A DNA stretch of 64,000 bases, from contig JAZSJD010000017.1 in the NCBI GenBank assembly GCA_045534165.1, forward strand, positions 1-64,000, in the 5' to 3' direction. Below are positions 18,294 to 26,493 of the stretch, one piece after another. The notes beneath the pieces were generated by a model. The model saw nothing but the letters and a program-made list of their open reading frames with translations, ran no database searches and was not told where the DNA came from. The DNA comes from SIG575 sp045534165. GTDB taxonomy: Bacteria; Bacillota; Clostridia; Oscillospirales; Acutalibacteraceae. Every line of letters starts with the position of its first letter. Positions within the stretch are counted from its first letter, which is position 1. A program made the position numbers and the translations under genes.

Positions 18294-20240
18294 ATGTTAA
18301 GAAAAAGACAGGTTCACCTTGATTTTCATACCAGCGGACTTTTAAACGTTGGCGATAAATTTTCAAAAGAACAATTTCAATCTGCTCTGAAAGCAGGTCA
18401 CGTTAATTCTATTACAGTTTTTTCAAAATGCCACCACGGATGGTCTTATCATCCCACAGAAGCAAACGAAATGCACCCTGAACTCAAATTTGATTTACTC
18501 GGTGCTCAGCTTGAAGCGTGCAAAGAAATCGGTGTAAATGCTCCCGTTTATATTTCTGCAGGATATGACGAAAAAGATTGGGAAAGACATCCTGAATGGC
18601 GTCATAAACGTTCAGACGATAAAGCTGATTGTGATGAATACGAAAGCGAAACTCATTTCCATACACTTTGCTTCAACACAGGATATCTTGATGCGCTCTG
18701 CAACCAGATTGAAGAAGTTATGGTAAAATATAACCCTTGCGGAATTTTCCTTGATATTATTGCATCAAGGGTTTGCTTCTGTGAAAAATGCAAGGCAGAT
18801 ATGGAAAAAGCAGGCGTTGATTTAAATAACGAAGATGAACTCAGCGCTTTTGCAGATAAAGTTCTCCACAACTACTATGCAAGAACAAACGAAGCTGTAA
18901 GAAAACACAGCTCTACTGCAACAATCTTCCACAACAGCGGTCACATTCCCAAAGGCAACTACCACACAATAAATGCAAACACTCATCTTGAGCTTGAAAG
19001 TTTGCCCACAGGCGGTTGGGGTTATGACCATTTTCCATTATCCGCTGCTTATGTGCGTTCGCTCAAGGGTATAGATTCCCTTGGAATGACAGGTAAATTC
19101 CACCATTCATGGGGCGAATTCGGCGGATTCAAACATCCCAATGCACTTATCTATGAAACTGCATTGTCTGTTGCAAACGGTGCAGGTTGTTCAATCGGCG
19201 ACCAGATGCACCCTTTGGGCGAAATGAATATGGCAACTTATAATCTTATCGGCGAAGCATATGCCCGCATCGAAGAAAGAGAGCCATGGCTTGAAAATAC
19301 AGAAAACATTGCTGACATTTGTGTTTTAAGCTCCGAATCAACCACAAAGGGTAAAAATTCAAATCCTGATATCGGTGTTAACAGAATGTTGCTTGAAAAC
19401 AGTTTCCTCTATGATTTTGTTGACGGTACAATGGATTTTTCAAAATATAAAATGCTCATTTTGCCTGATGTTGAAATTAAAGATGAAAATGTAATTGAAA
19501 AAATCAAAGCATTTGCACAGAATGGCGGCAAGGTTATTGCAAGTGCAAAAGCACTCGTCAGAGATGAAAAATTCTTCCTTGATATGGGCGCTGAATATAA
19601 AGGCGAAAATGAATTTGAACCTACATATTTTGTTCCTGCTTTCCCCACAGTCAATGGTACAACTGAATATGTTATGAGATGTAAATTCTTTAAATTCAAT
19701 GCTGAAAACTGCGAAACTGTGGCATATATGCAGAATCCTTATTTCAACAGAGGCAGAACTCATTTCTGTTCACATGCCCACACTCCCAACAACCCCGATG
19801 AGCAGTTCCCTGCTGCAATTATCAAAGGAAACATTGCATATATGGGATGGGATATTTTCACAGCTTACGCAAAACACGGGCATCTTTGTTTCAAAGAACT
19901 TTTCACTTTTGTTGCAAAAAAACTTATGGGTGATAATTTCACTCTTTCAGTTAACATCCCTGACAGAGCAGTTGTGACTTACACAAGGCAGGAAGAAGAA
20001 AAAAGGAACATTCTTCATCTCCTTTTTGCACACACAACAGTGCGTGGCACAAACACAGAAGTTATTGAAGATACCGTTCCTCTTTATAACACAAAATGTG
20101 AAATCAGATATGATAAAAAGCCTTCAAAAATCACTCTTGTTCCTGAAATGACAGAGCTGGATTTTGTTTTTGAAAATGACAAAGTAAAATTTACCGTTCC
20201 CGAAGTTAACATCCATCAGATGGTGGAAATTACAGACTGA
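18294..20240 (+). CDS. putative glycoside hydrolase (GHL6-like, with trimerisation-type domain)
   Basis: The start is at 18294, with AAAGGAG 9 nt upstream; this gives 648 residues and no signal peptide. The beginning (QVHLDFHTSGLL), the PCGIFLDII strand and the CFCEKCKADME Cys motif are like the uncharacterised TIM-barrel families GHL6/alpha-amylase-like. The region around 370-560 (ICVLSSES, then MLILPDVEI, GGKVIASAK) resembles a beta-galactosidase trimerisation domain. Catalytic residues are not assigned. Substrate unknown; some homologues are annotated as fucosidases. The RCC1 gene follows after 17 nt. Confidence 0.6.
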   Translation: MLRKRQVHLDFHTSGLLNVGDKFSKEQFQSALKAGHVNSITVFSKCHHGWSYHPTEANEMHPELKFDLLGAQLEACKEIGVNAPVYISAGYDEKDWERHPEWRHKRSDDKADCDEYESETHFHTLCFNTGYLDALCNQIEEVMVKYNPCGIFLDIIASRVCFCEKCKADMEKAGVDLNNEDELSAFADKVLHNYYARTNEAVRKHSSTATIFHNSGHIPKGNYHTINANTHLELESLPTGGWGYDHFPLSAAYVRSLKGIDSLGMTGKFHHSWGEFGGFKHPNALIYETALSVANGAGCSIGDQMHPLGEMNMATYNLIGEAYARIEEREPWLENTENIADICVLSSESTTKGKNSNPDIGVNRMLLENSFLYDFVDGTMDFSKYKMLILPDVEIKDENVIEKIKAFAQNGGKVIASAKALVRDEKFFLDMGAEYKGENEFEPTYFVPAFPTVNGTTEYVMRCKFFKFNAENCETVAYMQNPYFNRGRTHFCSHAHTPNNPDEQFPAAIIKGNIAYMGWDIFTAYAKHGHLCFKELFTFVAKKLMGDNFTLSVNIPDRAVVTYTRQEEEKRNILHLLFAHTTVRGTNTEVIEDTVPLYNTKCEIRYDKKPSKITLVPEMTELDFVFENDKVKFTVPEVNIHQMVEITD

Positions 20241-20257
20241 TTTATAAAGGTGACGAA

Positions 20258-21421
20258 ATGGCTGTATTAAAATGTAAAATGTGTGGCAGCACATTGGAAA
20301 TTGAAGAAGGTAAAGCTGTTGCAATTTGCAGCAATTGTGGTGCAACACAAGCCTTACCTGAATCAGGCAAGAAGAAAAAAAGAATTGTTTCAATAATTAT
20401 TTCAAGTATACTCGCTGTTTTAGCAATTTTGATTTCATCAGTAGTTCTTGTATGTACTGTAATTATTCCAAGTACATATTATAACAAGGCTGTTGATGCT
20501 CTCAACAATGGCAACAAAGCAGACGCAGCTATGCTTTTTGGTGAAGCAAACAAATATAAAGATGCAGAAGAAAAATCTCTCCAACTCTGGGGCGAAATTA
20601 CAAACAGAGAAGTTCTTTCCGGAAGTCTTTTAGAAACAATAGGGTTAAAAGAAGACGGTACTGTTTTGGCTGTTGGATATGACAGAGATAGCCACCTTCT
20701 TAACGTTAAAGATTGGAACAATATTATTGCAATTTCTGCAGGAGATGGTCACTCAGTCGGCCTAAAAAAAGATGGTACGGTTGTAGCTGATGGTTCTGAT
20801 GATTTCAACCAACTTAATGTTAAAGATTGGAACAATATCGTTGCTATTTCTGCCGGATTCCAACATACAACAGCACTTAAAGAAGATGGCACTGTTCTGG
20901 CGGTTGGTTATAATAAGGATGGTCAATGTAACGTTGAAAACTGGACTGATATCATTGCAATTTCCGCAGGTAAATATCACTCAGCAGGTCTCAAAAAAAA
21001 TGGCACTGTTGTTTCTGTTGGTTTTTTAAAAAACCAACAAGACATCAAATCCTGGACTAATATTGTTGCTATTTCAGCAGGCAACTCTCACTTGGTAGGT
21101 CTCAAAGAAAACGGCACCGTTGTGGCTGTCGGCAGTAATCATTTTGGTCAACTTAATGTTACGGACTGGACTGATATTGTTGCTGTTTCTGCTGGCGGAA
21201 ACTATACAGTAGGACTTAAAAGAGATGGTAACGTGGTAGCTGTTGGTGATAATGATTCCAACCAATGCAACGTCGAAGAATGGACTGACATTGTTGCCAT
21301 TTCAGCAACACAATGGCACACAGTTGGTCTTAAGAAAGACGGTACTGTTGTAGCTGTTGGTGATACCGAACGGGGTCAATGTAATGTTGAAGATTGGAAA
21401 GATATAAAAATTCCTGACTGA
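20258..21421 (+). CDS. zinc-ribbon membrane protein with seven RCC1-like repeats
   Basis: A 387-residue protein. Residues 1-30 are a zinc ribbon (C6, C9, C24, C27), 42-70 a transmembrane helix and 72-100 a helical region. Then come about seven repeats of about 38-40 residues with the pattern W-N/T-DIVAISAG-x5-GLKxDGTVVAVG, which should fold as an RCC1-like beta-propeller. The propeller would lie outside the cell if the zinc ribbon is inside. The repeats probably bind a ligand; no enzyme motif is seen. It follows the GHL6-like gene with a 17-nt gap and no promoter between, so one transcript is likely. Confidence 0.85.
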   Translation: MAVLKCKMCGSTLEIEEGKAVAICSNCGATQALPESGKKKKRIVSIIISSILAVLAILISSVVLVCTVIIPSTYYNKAVDALNNGNKADAAMLFGEANKYKDAEEKSLQLWGEITNREVLSGSLLETIGLKEDGTVLAVGYDRDSHLLNVKDWNNIIAISAGDGHSVGLKKDGTVVADGSDDFNQLNVKDWNNIVAISAGFQHTTALKEDGTVLAVGYNKDGQCNVENWTDIIAISAGKYHSAGLKKNGTVVSVGFLKNQQDIKSWTNIVAISAGNSHLVGLKENGTVVAVGSNHFGQLNVTDWTDIVAVSAGGNYTVGLKRDGNVVAVGDNDSNQCNVEEWTDIVAISATQWHTVGLKKDGTVVAVGDTERGQCNVEDWKDIKIPD

Positions 21422-21530
21422 TTCGGGACGGGCGAACTGTCCCCTACGATATAACAGATAATAGATGCGAAAAAAGTGGACATAGTCCACCAACATCTAT
21501 TATCTGTTATCTTTCTTTATTATCTGTCAT
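21421..21530. repeat. intergenic palindromic repeat
   Basis: Two perfect 17-bp arms (21451-21467 and 21494-21510, ATAACAGATAATAGATG) enclose a smaller hairpin (GTGGAC...GTCCAC). A short hairpin (GGGAC...GTCCC) lies at 21425-21443 and an imperfect copy of the arm at about 21519-21531. This looks like a dispersed intergenic repeat or a degraded MITE. It may also end the upstream plus-strand transcript, though there is no T-run beside it. Confidence 0.5.
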
Positions 21531-21544
21531 CTGAAAAACAAAAA

Positions 21545-21571
21545 AAGTGCCGGAGGAACTTTCCGGCACTT
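21545..21571 (-). terminator. intrinsic terminator of the candidate large RNA
   Basis: AAGTGCCGGA/TCCGGCACTT, a 10-bp GC-rich stem with a 7-nt loop. On the minus strand it is followed by TTTTTTTG, so it belongs to a minus-strand transcript. Confidence 0.9.
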
Positions 21572-21605
21572 GCTATCTGCTTTCGCAGTAAAGTTTAATT
21601 GTTCT

Positions 21606-22064
21606 TTGGACTCACCTATTTCTTAAAATTTAAATGTAGTGAAATCTTAATAGGTTTTTTACCTTAAATTAAACTGTATTTTGGACTCACCTTTTTCTGT
21701 ATTAATTAAAACCGTATAGAACTAATTAACAGATTGTTGGAATCACCTATTTCATAAAAATTTTGGTTTTATATTGGTGTACTTATTTGTACATCGGAAC
21801 CACCTTTTTCTGTTTTAGTTAAAACCTTTTAGAATTAATTTAACAGATTGTTGGACTCACCTGTTTCTTATAGATTTTGGTTTTATTTAGGTGTACTATT
21901 TGTACATCGGAACCACCTTTTTCTAAAAATCTGTATTAAAAAATTAATTTAACTTTGTTTATTATATTCAGTTTTCTTTTGCAGTGTTCTGCAAAGATTT
22001 TTTTATTTTGTTCGCACTTTTTGTTTTGCGAAAAGGTTCTATTTCATCGGACCCACCTATTTCT
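21606..22064 (-). repeat. tandem ~57-nt repeat array inside the candidate RNA
   Basis: Seven motif copies (minus-strand consensus AGAAANAGGTGRNTCCRA) start at 21606, 21681, 21737, 21794, 21851, 21907 and 22047. The steps are 75, 56, 57, 57, 56 and 140 nt. Two types alternate: GGTGGTTCCGATG followed by a GTAC hairpin, and GGTGANTCCAACAATCTGTT. So the larger unit is about 113 nt, of which two copies are close to identical. Confidence 0.85.
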
Positions 22065-22417
22065 TTTTTGACTTGCAAATTAACTTTGCAATTGTTCTTA
22101 TTTTTAATTTCATCTCATTTTTATTTTTCTGATTATCAGACCGGGTGTTCTTCATTTTTCAGTTAATGATGTTTTACCACTTCCGGAATTTATAGATTAG
22201 TTAAAAATCAGAACAGTTATAATCAATTAAATTATTTTTATCTTATTAAGTTTTTGCCTGCCCTTCCGGTTATCGGCAAACACCTGAAAAGGCGTTTGCC
22301 TTATTTGATTGTGGTTCTAAACTGTTCATCGGAAACGCCTCCTTTACTTTAGTTTAGTATGTAAAACAACTGGAACCTTTCTGTGGTTCGTTTGTTCGTT
22401 GTCTTATCTTCACCCTT

Positions 22418-22446
22418 ATTATAGCAGGCGTTTTGTAACTTGTCAA
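22418..22446 (-). promoter_or_regulatory. promoter of the candidate large RNA
   Basis: TTGACA, 17 nt, TATAAT on the minus strand: both boxes are exact consensus with ideal spacing. Expected start about 22411. This is the strongest-looking promoter in the window, as expected for an abundant RNA. Confidence 0.9.
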
Positions 22447-22558
22447 TAGTTTTTTTAAAAAAAGTTGAAAACTTTTATTAATTTTGTTCAATTTATTTAA
22501 AAATGGCTTAAAATGGGGGTTTTTCCATATATAAATAGCGTGTAAATGCACTTTATTA

Positions 22559-22587
22559 TTGACTATTCTGTGATTTTGATGTAAAAT
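22559..22587 (+). promoter_or_regulatory. promoter of the DUF1292 gene
   Basis: TTGACT (22559-22564), 17 nt, TAAAAT (22582-22587), 40 nt before the ATG at 22628. It may also transcribe the 6S RNA region downstream. Confidence 0.7.
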
Positions 22588-22627
22588 ATTGATGGAAATA
22601 TGAAAGATTTTTGCGAGGTAATTACCC

Positions 22628-22939
22628 ATGAATAACGAATTTGACGAAAAAGATTTTTCAACGCCTGATGTTGTAAGCGTTATTGACGAAGAAGGCAATG
22701 AGCATTTTTTTGATGAATTGGACAGAATAGAAACAGATGAAGGTAAGTTCGTAGCTCTGACTCCTGTTTACGAAAATGCACAGGATATTATTGAAGACGA
22801 TGGCGAACTGATTATTCTTAAAGTTGAAGAAGAAAACGGTGAAACTTACCTTTGCCCCATTGAAGACCAGAAGCTCTTCTTTGAGATAGGTAAAATTTTT
22901 GAAGAAAGACTTTCCGAATATTACGATTTTGAAGAATAA
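22628..22939 (+). CDS. DUF1292-type small acidic protein
   Basis: A 103-residue acidic protein. VSVIDEEGNEHFFDELDRIETDEGKFVALTPV followed by ELIILKVEEENGETYLCPIED fits the DUF1292 (YrzB-like) family found near core genes in Firmicutes. The function is unknown. GAGGTAA lies about 8 nt before the ATG. 6S RNA starts only a few bases after the stop codon, so the two may share a transcript. Confidence 0.8.
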   Translation: MNNEFDEKDFSTPDVVSVIDEEGNEHFFDELDRIETDEGKFVALTPVYENAQDIIEDDGELIILKVEEENGETYLCPIEDQKLFFEIGKIFEERLSEYYDFEE

Positions 22940-22942
22940 TAA

Positions 22943-23130
22943 AACTCCCTGCCTTGTGCGATAATTTCGACTAATATTAACCCAACACGTATTAAAAGGG
23001 AACTTATCTCCGCTGTATGGGAAAGCAGACCTCCCACTTTATGTGGACGTTGGGAGCTCAAAGTCAGCGGGCGGTGCCCACCTGCAAAAGAGCAGGTTAT
23101 TATCAGCCGATTCCGGCTTGGCGGGGAGAC
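22943..23130 (+). ncRNA. ssrS: 6S RNA
   Basis: About 188 nt with a closing stem CTCCCTGCC (22945-22953) pairing with GGCGGGGAG (23120-23128). Inside are conserved-looking clostridial 6S elements: TTGTGCGATAAT, TAATATTAACCCAACACG, CCTCCCAC/GTTGGGAGCTC, and CCACCTGC...GCAGGT. It would bind the sigma-A RNA polymerase and mimic an open promoter. It lies between the DUF1292 gene and a beta-propeller gene whose start codon is just 16 nt further. The call rests on recalled family features; a covariance search would confirm it. Confidence 0.8.
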
Positions 23131-23145
23131 TTAAGGTGATTTGTT

Positions 23146-23820
23146 TTGAAAAAAATAGTTGACGACAGCATAATTGATATAGTGCCGTTCACCTATGGTT
23201 TTGTATATGCAAAAAAAGAAACTGACGAAAACGGAAATGCCAGAGCTGCTTTTTATTGCTTCAACGCCCAGACAAAAAAGGTTGAAGCTGTAAGACGTTC
23301 AGGATATCTGCACACCAAATTCGGTGAGCATTTTGAAAAAATATCCAAAAGCGTGGGCAATTTCATTTTCTGCGACGTAGTTACATTACCGGCAAGCGGT
23401 GAAACGGTGGCACTTTTTCCCGAATCAAAAATGTACTATTTTGATTCCAACGGTGATCTGATCTGGGATGAAGAACTCTGTTACAGAGAATCCCCTGTAA
23501 AAGGTCTTGTTGCAGATGAAGACTGCGTATGGTTTGTAGTGCCCGAAAAGAAATCAATCGTGAGATTTTCTCCTTCCACAAGAAAAATTTATATAAGAAT
23601 CGGCGGCAACGAATCTTCAACCTTTGAAAATCCGGTTGGAATTACCAAAGTGGGAAATATGCTTTATGTAAGCTGTGCCGATTCAAAGAAAATCAGAAAA
23701 ATTGATTTGCAAACATATTCCGTTAAGGACCATCGTGTTTTTGCCGAACCTGTTTATAAATTCTTCAGAATTTTAGGCAAAGAATATGTTCTTCTTGATT
23801 CAGGATTTTATATGCTTTGA
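23146..23820 (+). CDS. beta-propeller-like protein, function unknown
   Basis: A 224-residue protein that starts with TTG after AAGGTGAT (23133-23140). It has repeated beta-strand units of the NHL/propeller style: YYFDSNGDLIWDEEL, VKGLVADEDCVWFVVPEKKSIVRFSP, NPVGITKVGNMLYVSCADSKKIRKID. No catalytic motif or signal is seen. The ribosome site abuts the 3' stem of 6S RNA. Thus 6S RNA maturation and translation of this gene may be linked. A strong terminator follows. Confidence 0.7.
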   Translation: MKKIVDDSIIDIVPFTYGFVYAKKETDENGNARAAFYCFNAQTKKVEAVRRSGYLHTKFGEHFEKISKSVGNFIFCDVVTLPASGETVALFPESKMYYFDSNGDLIWDEELCYRESPVKGLVADEDCVWFVVPEKKSIVRFSPSTRKIYIRIGGNESSTFENPVGITKVGNMLYVSCADSKKIRKIDLQTYSVKDHRVFAEPVYKFFRILGKEYVLLDSGFYML

Positions 23821-23825
23821 AAAGG

Positions 23826-23859
23826 AATCTCCTTCAGGTGATATCACTTGAAGGAGATT
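23826..23859 (+). terminator. intrinsic terminator after the beta-propeller gene
   Basis: AATCTCCTTCA/TGAAGGAGATT with an extended inner stem, followed by TTTTTATAT. Confidence 0.9.
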
Positions 23860-23894
23860 TTTATATGCCTGCAATTTACATTTATGTTTTATTA

Positions 23895-23923
23895 TTGAAT
23901 AAAAAATTTTACTATGATATAAT
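23895..23923 (+). promoter_or_regulatory. promoter of the GPH transporter operon
   Basis: TTGAAT, 17 nt, TATAAT, about 36 nt before the ATG at 23959. Confidence 0.75.
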
Positions 23924-23958
23924 CAGAAAGTAATACTCTTGAAAAGGAGAGAAGACAA

Positions 23959-25341
23959 ATGAACGAATATAAAACCACCTGGGGCGAAAAGTTCGGCTAC
24001 GGTATCGGTGCATTGGGTCTTGACCTATCTTACGGACTTTTCTATTCCTACCTTTCCTATTATCTTACAAGTTTAGGTATTGCAGAAGGTTTTCTTTTGC
24101 TTATCACTCCCCTTGCGCGTATCTGGGACGGAATCAACGACCCGATGATGGGCACAATTGTTGACAACACAAAAACAAAAATGGGTAAATACAGACCATG
24201 GATTCTTATCGGTACTGCCTCAAATGCAGTTGTGTTGTTCCTCTTATTCACATCTTTCGGTATGAGTGGCACACCGCTTTACATTTACATTGCAGTAATG
24301 TATGTACTCTGGGGTATGACAAATACAATGGCAGACATCCCCTATTGGTCAATGGTACCTTCATTCACAAACGACCCCAAAGACAGAAACCTTATTGCAA
24401 CTGTTGCAAGAGCATTCAGCGGTATCGGGCAAGGTCTTATCACCATTTTTACACCTATGATTCTTCCTATGCTTTCCAAAGGATTAAACAAAACAGAAGA
24501 TGGTTACAGCCCTGACGGTTTTTCAAAATGGGCAATTATCTGCGGTGTTTTCCTTGTAACTTTTGCAGTTATCTGTGTTCTTTCAACTAAAGAAAGACAC
24601 GTTATTTACAACAATGAAAAATTCAGTTTCAAAAAAGTTTTCGGTGTTATAAAATCAAACGACCAGCTTGTTGTGTTTATGATTTTCGCAATGATTTCCA
24701 ATGCAGGCTGGTACCTTACAAGCAGTACTGCAGTTTACTATTTCACAGATGTTTTAGGCGATTCCAAAGCACAAAGTACATTCGGCATAATCGGCGCAGT
24801 AGGCTCTGCTTTGGGACTTCTTGTTATTCCTGTGCTGAGCAAAAAGTTCTCAAACCGTACAATTTATATTATTTCACTTTCCACAACAATTATAGGTTAC
24901 GTGCTTATGTTTGTTTTCGGACCTGTTCTGAAAATTACAATTGCCATGGATATAAGTTATGCCCTGGCAAGTATTGGCATCGGTTCAATGTTTGTTGGTC
25001 AGACAATTTTCCTTTCAGATATTGTTGACTACGGTGAATTCAAAAACGGCACACGAAACGAAAGCATCACTTTCTCAACGAAAGGTTTCCTGCAGAAAAT
25101 GGCTTATACTTTCCAGACTTTCCTCCTTTTCGGCGGTCTGGGAATTATGAACTACACAGATCAGAAAGCAATTGAAACTTTCAACGATTCCACAAAAATG
25201 GTAATCGGTATAATCTGTTTCGGTATTCCTCCCGTTCTTTTAGTTTTTTCACTTATCATCTTTATGACAAAATTCAGGCTTCACGGAGAATTACGCAACA
25301 CAGTTCACGATCATATAGCAAAAAAACGTGCTGCAAAATAA
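23959..25341 (+). CDS. GPH family sugar:cation symporter
   Basis: A 460-residue membrane protein with 12 hydrophobic segments. The WDGINDPMMGTIVDNTKTKMGKYRPWILIG stretch (53-82) is the standard MFS_2/GPH signature between helices 2 and 3 (MelB/XylP-like). These proteins import glycosides with Na+ or H+. The ATG follows AAAGGAGAG. The metallophosphoesterase gene starts 17 nt after the stop, so they form an operon. The sugar cannot be told; nearby glycosidases suggest a galactoside or glucoside. Confidence 0.9.
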   Translation: MNEYKTTWGEKFGYGIGALGLDLSYGLFYSYLSYYLTSLGIAEGFLLLITPLARIWDGINDPMMGTIVDNTKTKMGKYRPWILIGTASNAVVLFLLFTSFGMSGTPLYIYIAVMYVLWGMTNTMADIPYWSMVPSFTNDPKDRNLIATVARAFSGIGQGLITIFTPMILPMLSKGLNKTEDGYSPDGFSKWAIICGVFLVTFAVICVLSTKERHVIYNNEKFSFKKVFGVIKSNDQLVVFMIFAMISNAGWYLTSSTAVYYFTDVLGDSKAQSTFGIIGAVGSALGLLVIPVLSKKFSNRTIYIISLSTTIIGYVLMFVFGPVLKITIAMDISYALASIGIGSMFVGQTIFLSDIVDYGEFKNGTRNESITFSTKGFLQKMAYTFQTFLLFGGLGIMNYTDQKAIETFNDSTKMVIGIICFGIPPVLLVFSLIIFMTKFRLHGELRNTVHDHIAKKRAAK

Positions 25342-25358
25342 GATAAGGAGTTGATTTT

Positions 25359-26453
25359 ATGCAACTCAGATTCAGAGATAAACAATTTAAAATCATGCAG
25401 GTTGCAGACACTCAGGAAGGTAAAAAAGTCAGCCCTGATCTGATTAATCTGCTTAATGCTGCAATTGAAAAGGAAAAGCCTGATTTGCTTGTTTATTCAG
25501 GCGATCAGATATGGAACATCGCTTCTTTCAAAGGTAACAAAGAAACTGTAAGAAACGTTTTATATAAAATCACAGAGCCTGCACATTCAAGAAACATTCC
25601 TTTTACAATCTGTTTCGGAAACCACGACAGACAAGTTGGTGTTTCAAACGAAGAACAGCTTGAAATTTACAAAACTATCCCTTGTTTTATTGGTTACAGC
25701 GTTGAAGGCATTGATGGTTGTGCAAACCACGTTATTGAAATTGCAGATGATGAAGAAATCAAATTTCTTCTTTACTGTATTGATAGCCACACAAGCCTTA
25801 AAATCGGCTACGATCACGTGCACGAAAACCAGATTGAATGGTACAGAAACACCCGTGACGAATACGAAAAGAAGTGTGGCAGACTTATTCCCTCAATTGT
25901 TATCCAGCACATCCCTGTGCCTGAAATTGACCAACTTATGCTGGAAGTGAAAAAGAACACAAAAGGTGCTGTTCAGGGCTTCAGAAACCGTGCCGGCAAG
26001 TGGTATGTTCTTGATAAAGAAAAGGTAAACAAAACCGCTTTTATGAAAGAATCACCTGCTGACCCTATGGAAAACGCAGGTCAGTTTGATGCAATGGCAG
26101 AAAAAGGCGACGTAAAGGGCATTTATTTCGGCCACGACCATATTAATTCTTTCAATGGTCTTGTCAGAGGCATTGACGTGGGTTACACTCAGGGTGCAGG
26201 TTTCCATATTTATGGTCCCGGCCTTGACAGAGGTGTAAGAATGATTAACCTGAACACTGACGGTACATTTGAAACCTACGACTGCAGATACCGTGATCTG
26301 GTAGGCAAAAAAGTTAAAGAAAAATTCCTTTTTGCTCTTTATCAATTAATGCCCACTAATTTATATGAAGCTTTACACAGAGCATTAAAAGTTCTTGCAA
26401 TACCTGCAATTATTGCAGTCATAATTTTAATTATAAAATTTTTCATAAAATAA
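25359..26453 (+). CDS. membrane-anchored metallophosphoesterase
   Basis: A 364-residue calcineurin-like enzyme with all five motifs: MQVADTQ (D17), YSGDQIW, CFGNHDRQ, IQHIPVP and GHDHINSF. A C-terminal transmembrane helix (about 341-363) would tether it to the membrane, with the catalytic part inside because there is no signal peptide. It resembles purple-acid-phosphatase-like (YkuE/PhoD-type) proteins. Second gene of the operon with the GPH symporter; a palindromic terminator follows. Confidence 0.88.
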   Translation: MQLRFRDKQFKIMQVADTQEGKKVSPDLINLLNAAIEKEKPDLLVYSGDQIWNIASFKGNKETVRNVLYKITEPAHSRNIPFTICFGNHDRQVGVSNEEQLEIYKTIPCFIGYSVEGIDGCANHVIEIADDEEIKFLLYCIDSHTSLKIGYDHVHENQIEWYRNTRDEYEKKCGRLIPSIVIQHIPVPEIDQLMLEVKKNTKGAVQGFRNRAGKWYVLDKEKVNKTAFMKESPADPMENAGQFDAMAEKGDVKGIYFGHDHINSFNGLVRGIDVGYTQGAGFHIYGPGLDRGVRMINLNTDGTFETYDCRYRDLVGKKVKEKFLFALYQLMPTNLYEALHRALKVLAIPAIIAVIILIIKFFIK

Positions 26454-26457
26454 AGAT

Positions 26458-26487
26458 AAGAGACGTTACCCAACGGCAACGTCTCTT
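26458..26487. terminator. bidirectional terminator
   Basis: AAGAGACGTT (26458-26467) pairs with 26478-26487, followed by TGTCTTTTTATT; it lies between convergent genes. Confidence 0.85.
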
Positions 26488-26493
26488 GTCTTT

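Larger units (their letters stand above)
21540..22411 (-). ncRNA. candidate large structured RNA with tandem AGGTG...TCC repeats
   Basis: A non-coding gap of about 1.2 kb between two plus-strand genes. On the minus strand it has a near-perfect promoter (TTGACA at 22441-22446, 17 nt, TATAAT at 22418-22423) and a strong terminator (21545-21571). About 870 nt lie between them without a long ORF. Eight copies of a motif with consensus AGAAANAGGTGRNTCCRA occur at 22329, 22047, 21907, 21851, 21794, 21737, 21681 and 21606 (lower ends), the middle ones 56-57 nt apart. Hairpins include GAACC/GGTTC near the 5' end and GGCAAACGCC/GGTGTTTGCC at 22275-22300. I cannot match it to a known RNA family. Confidence 0.7.

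Noticed and set aside
21606..22064. Regular 57-nt repeats taken as a CRISPR array
   Set aside because: The conserved part is only about 18 nt, the between-repeat sequences are themselves related and alternate in two types, and no cas genes are near. The promoter and terminator enclose it as one RNA.
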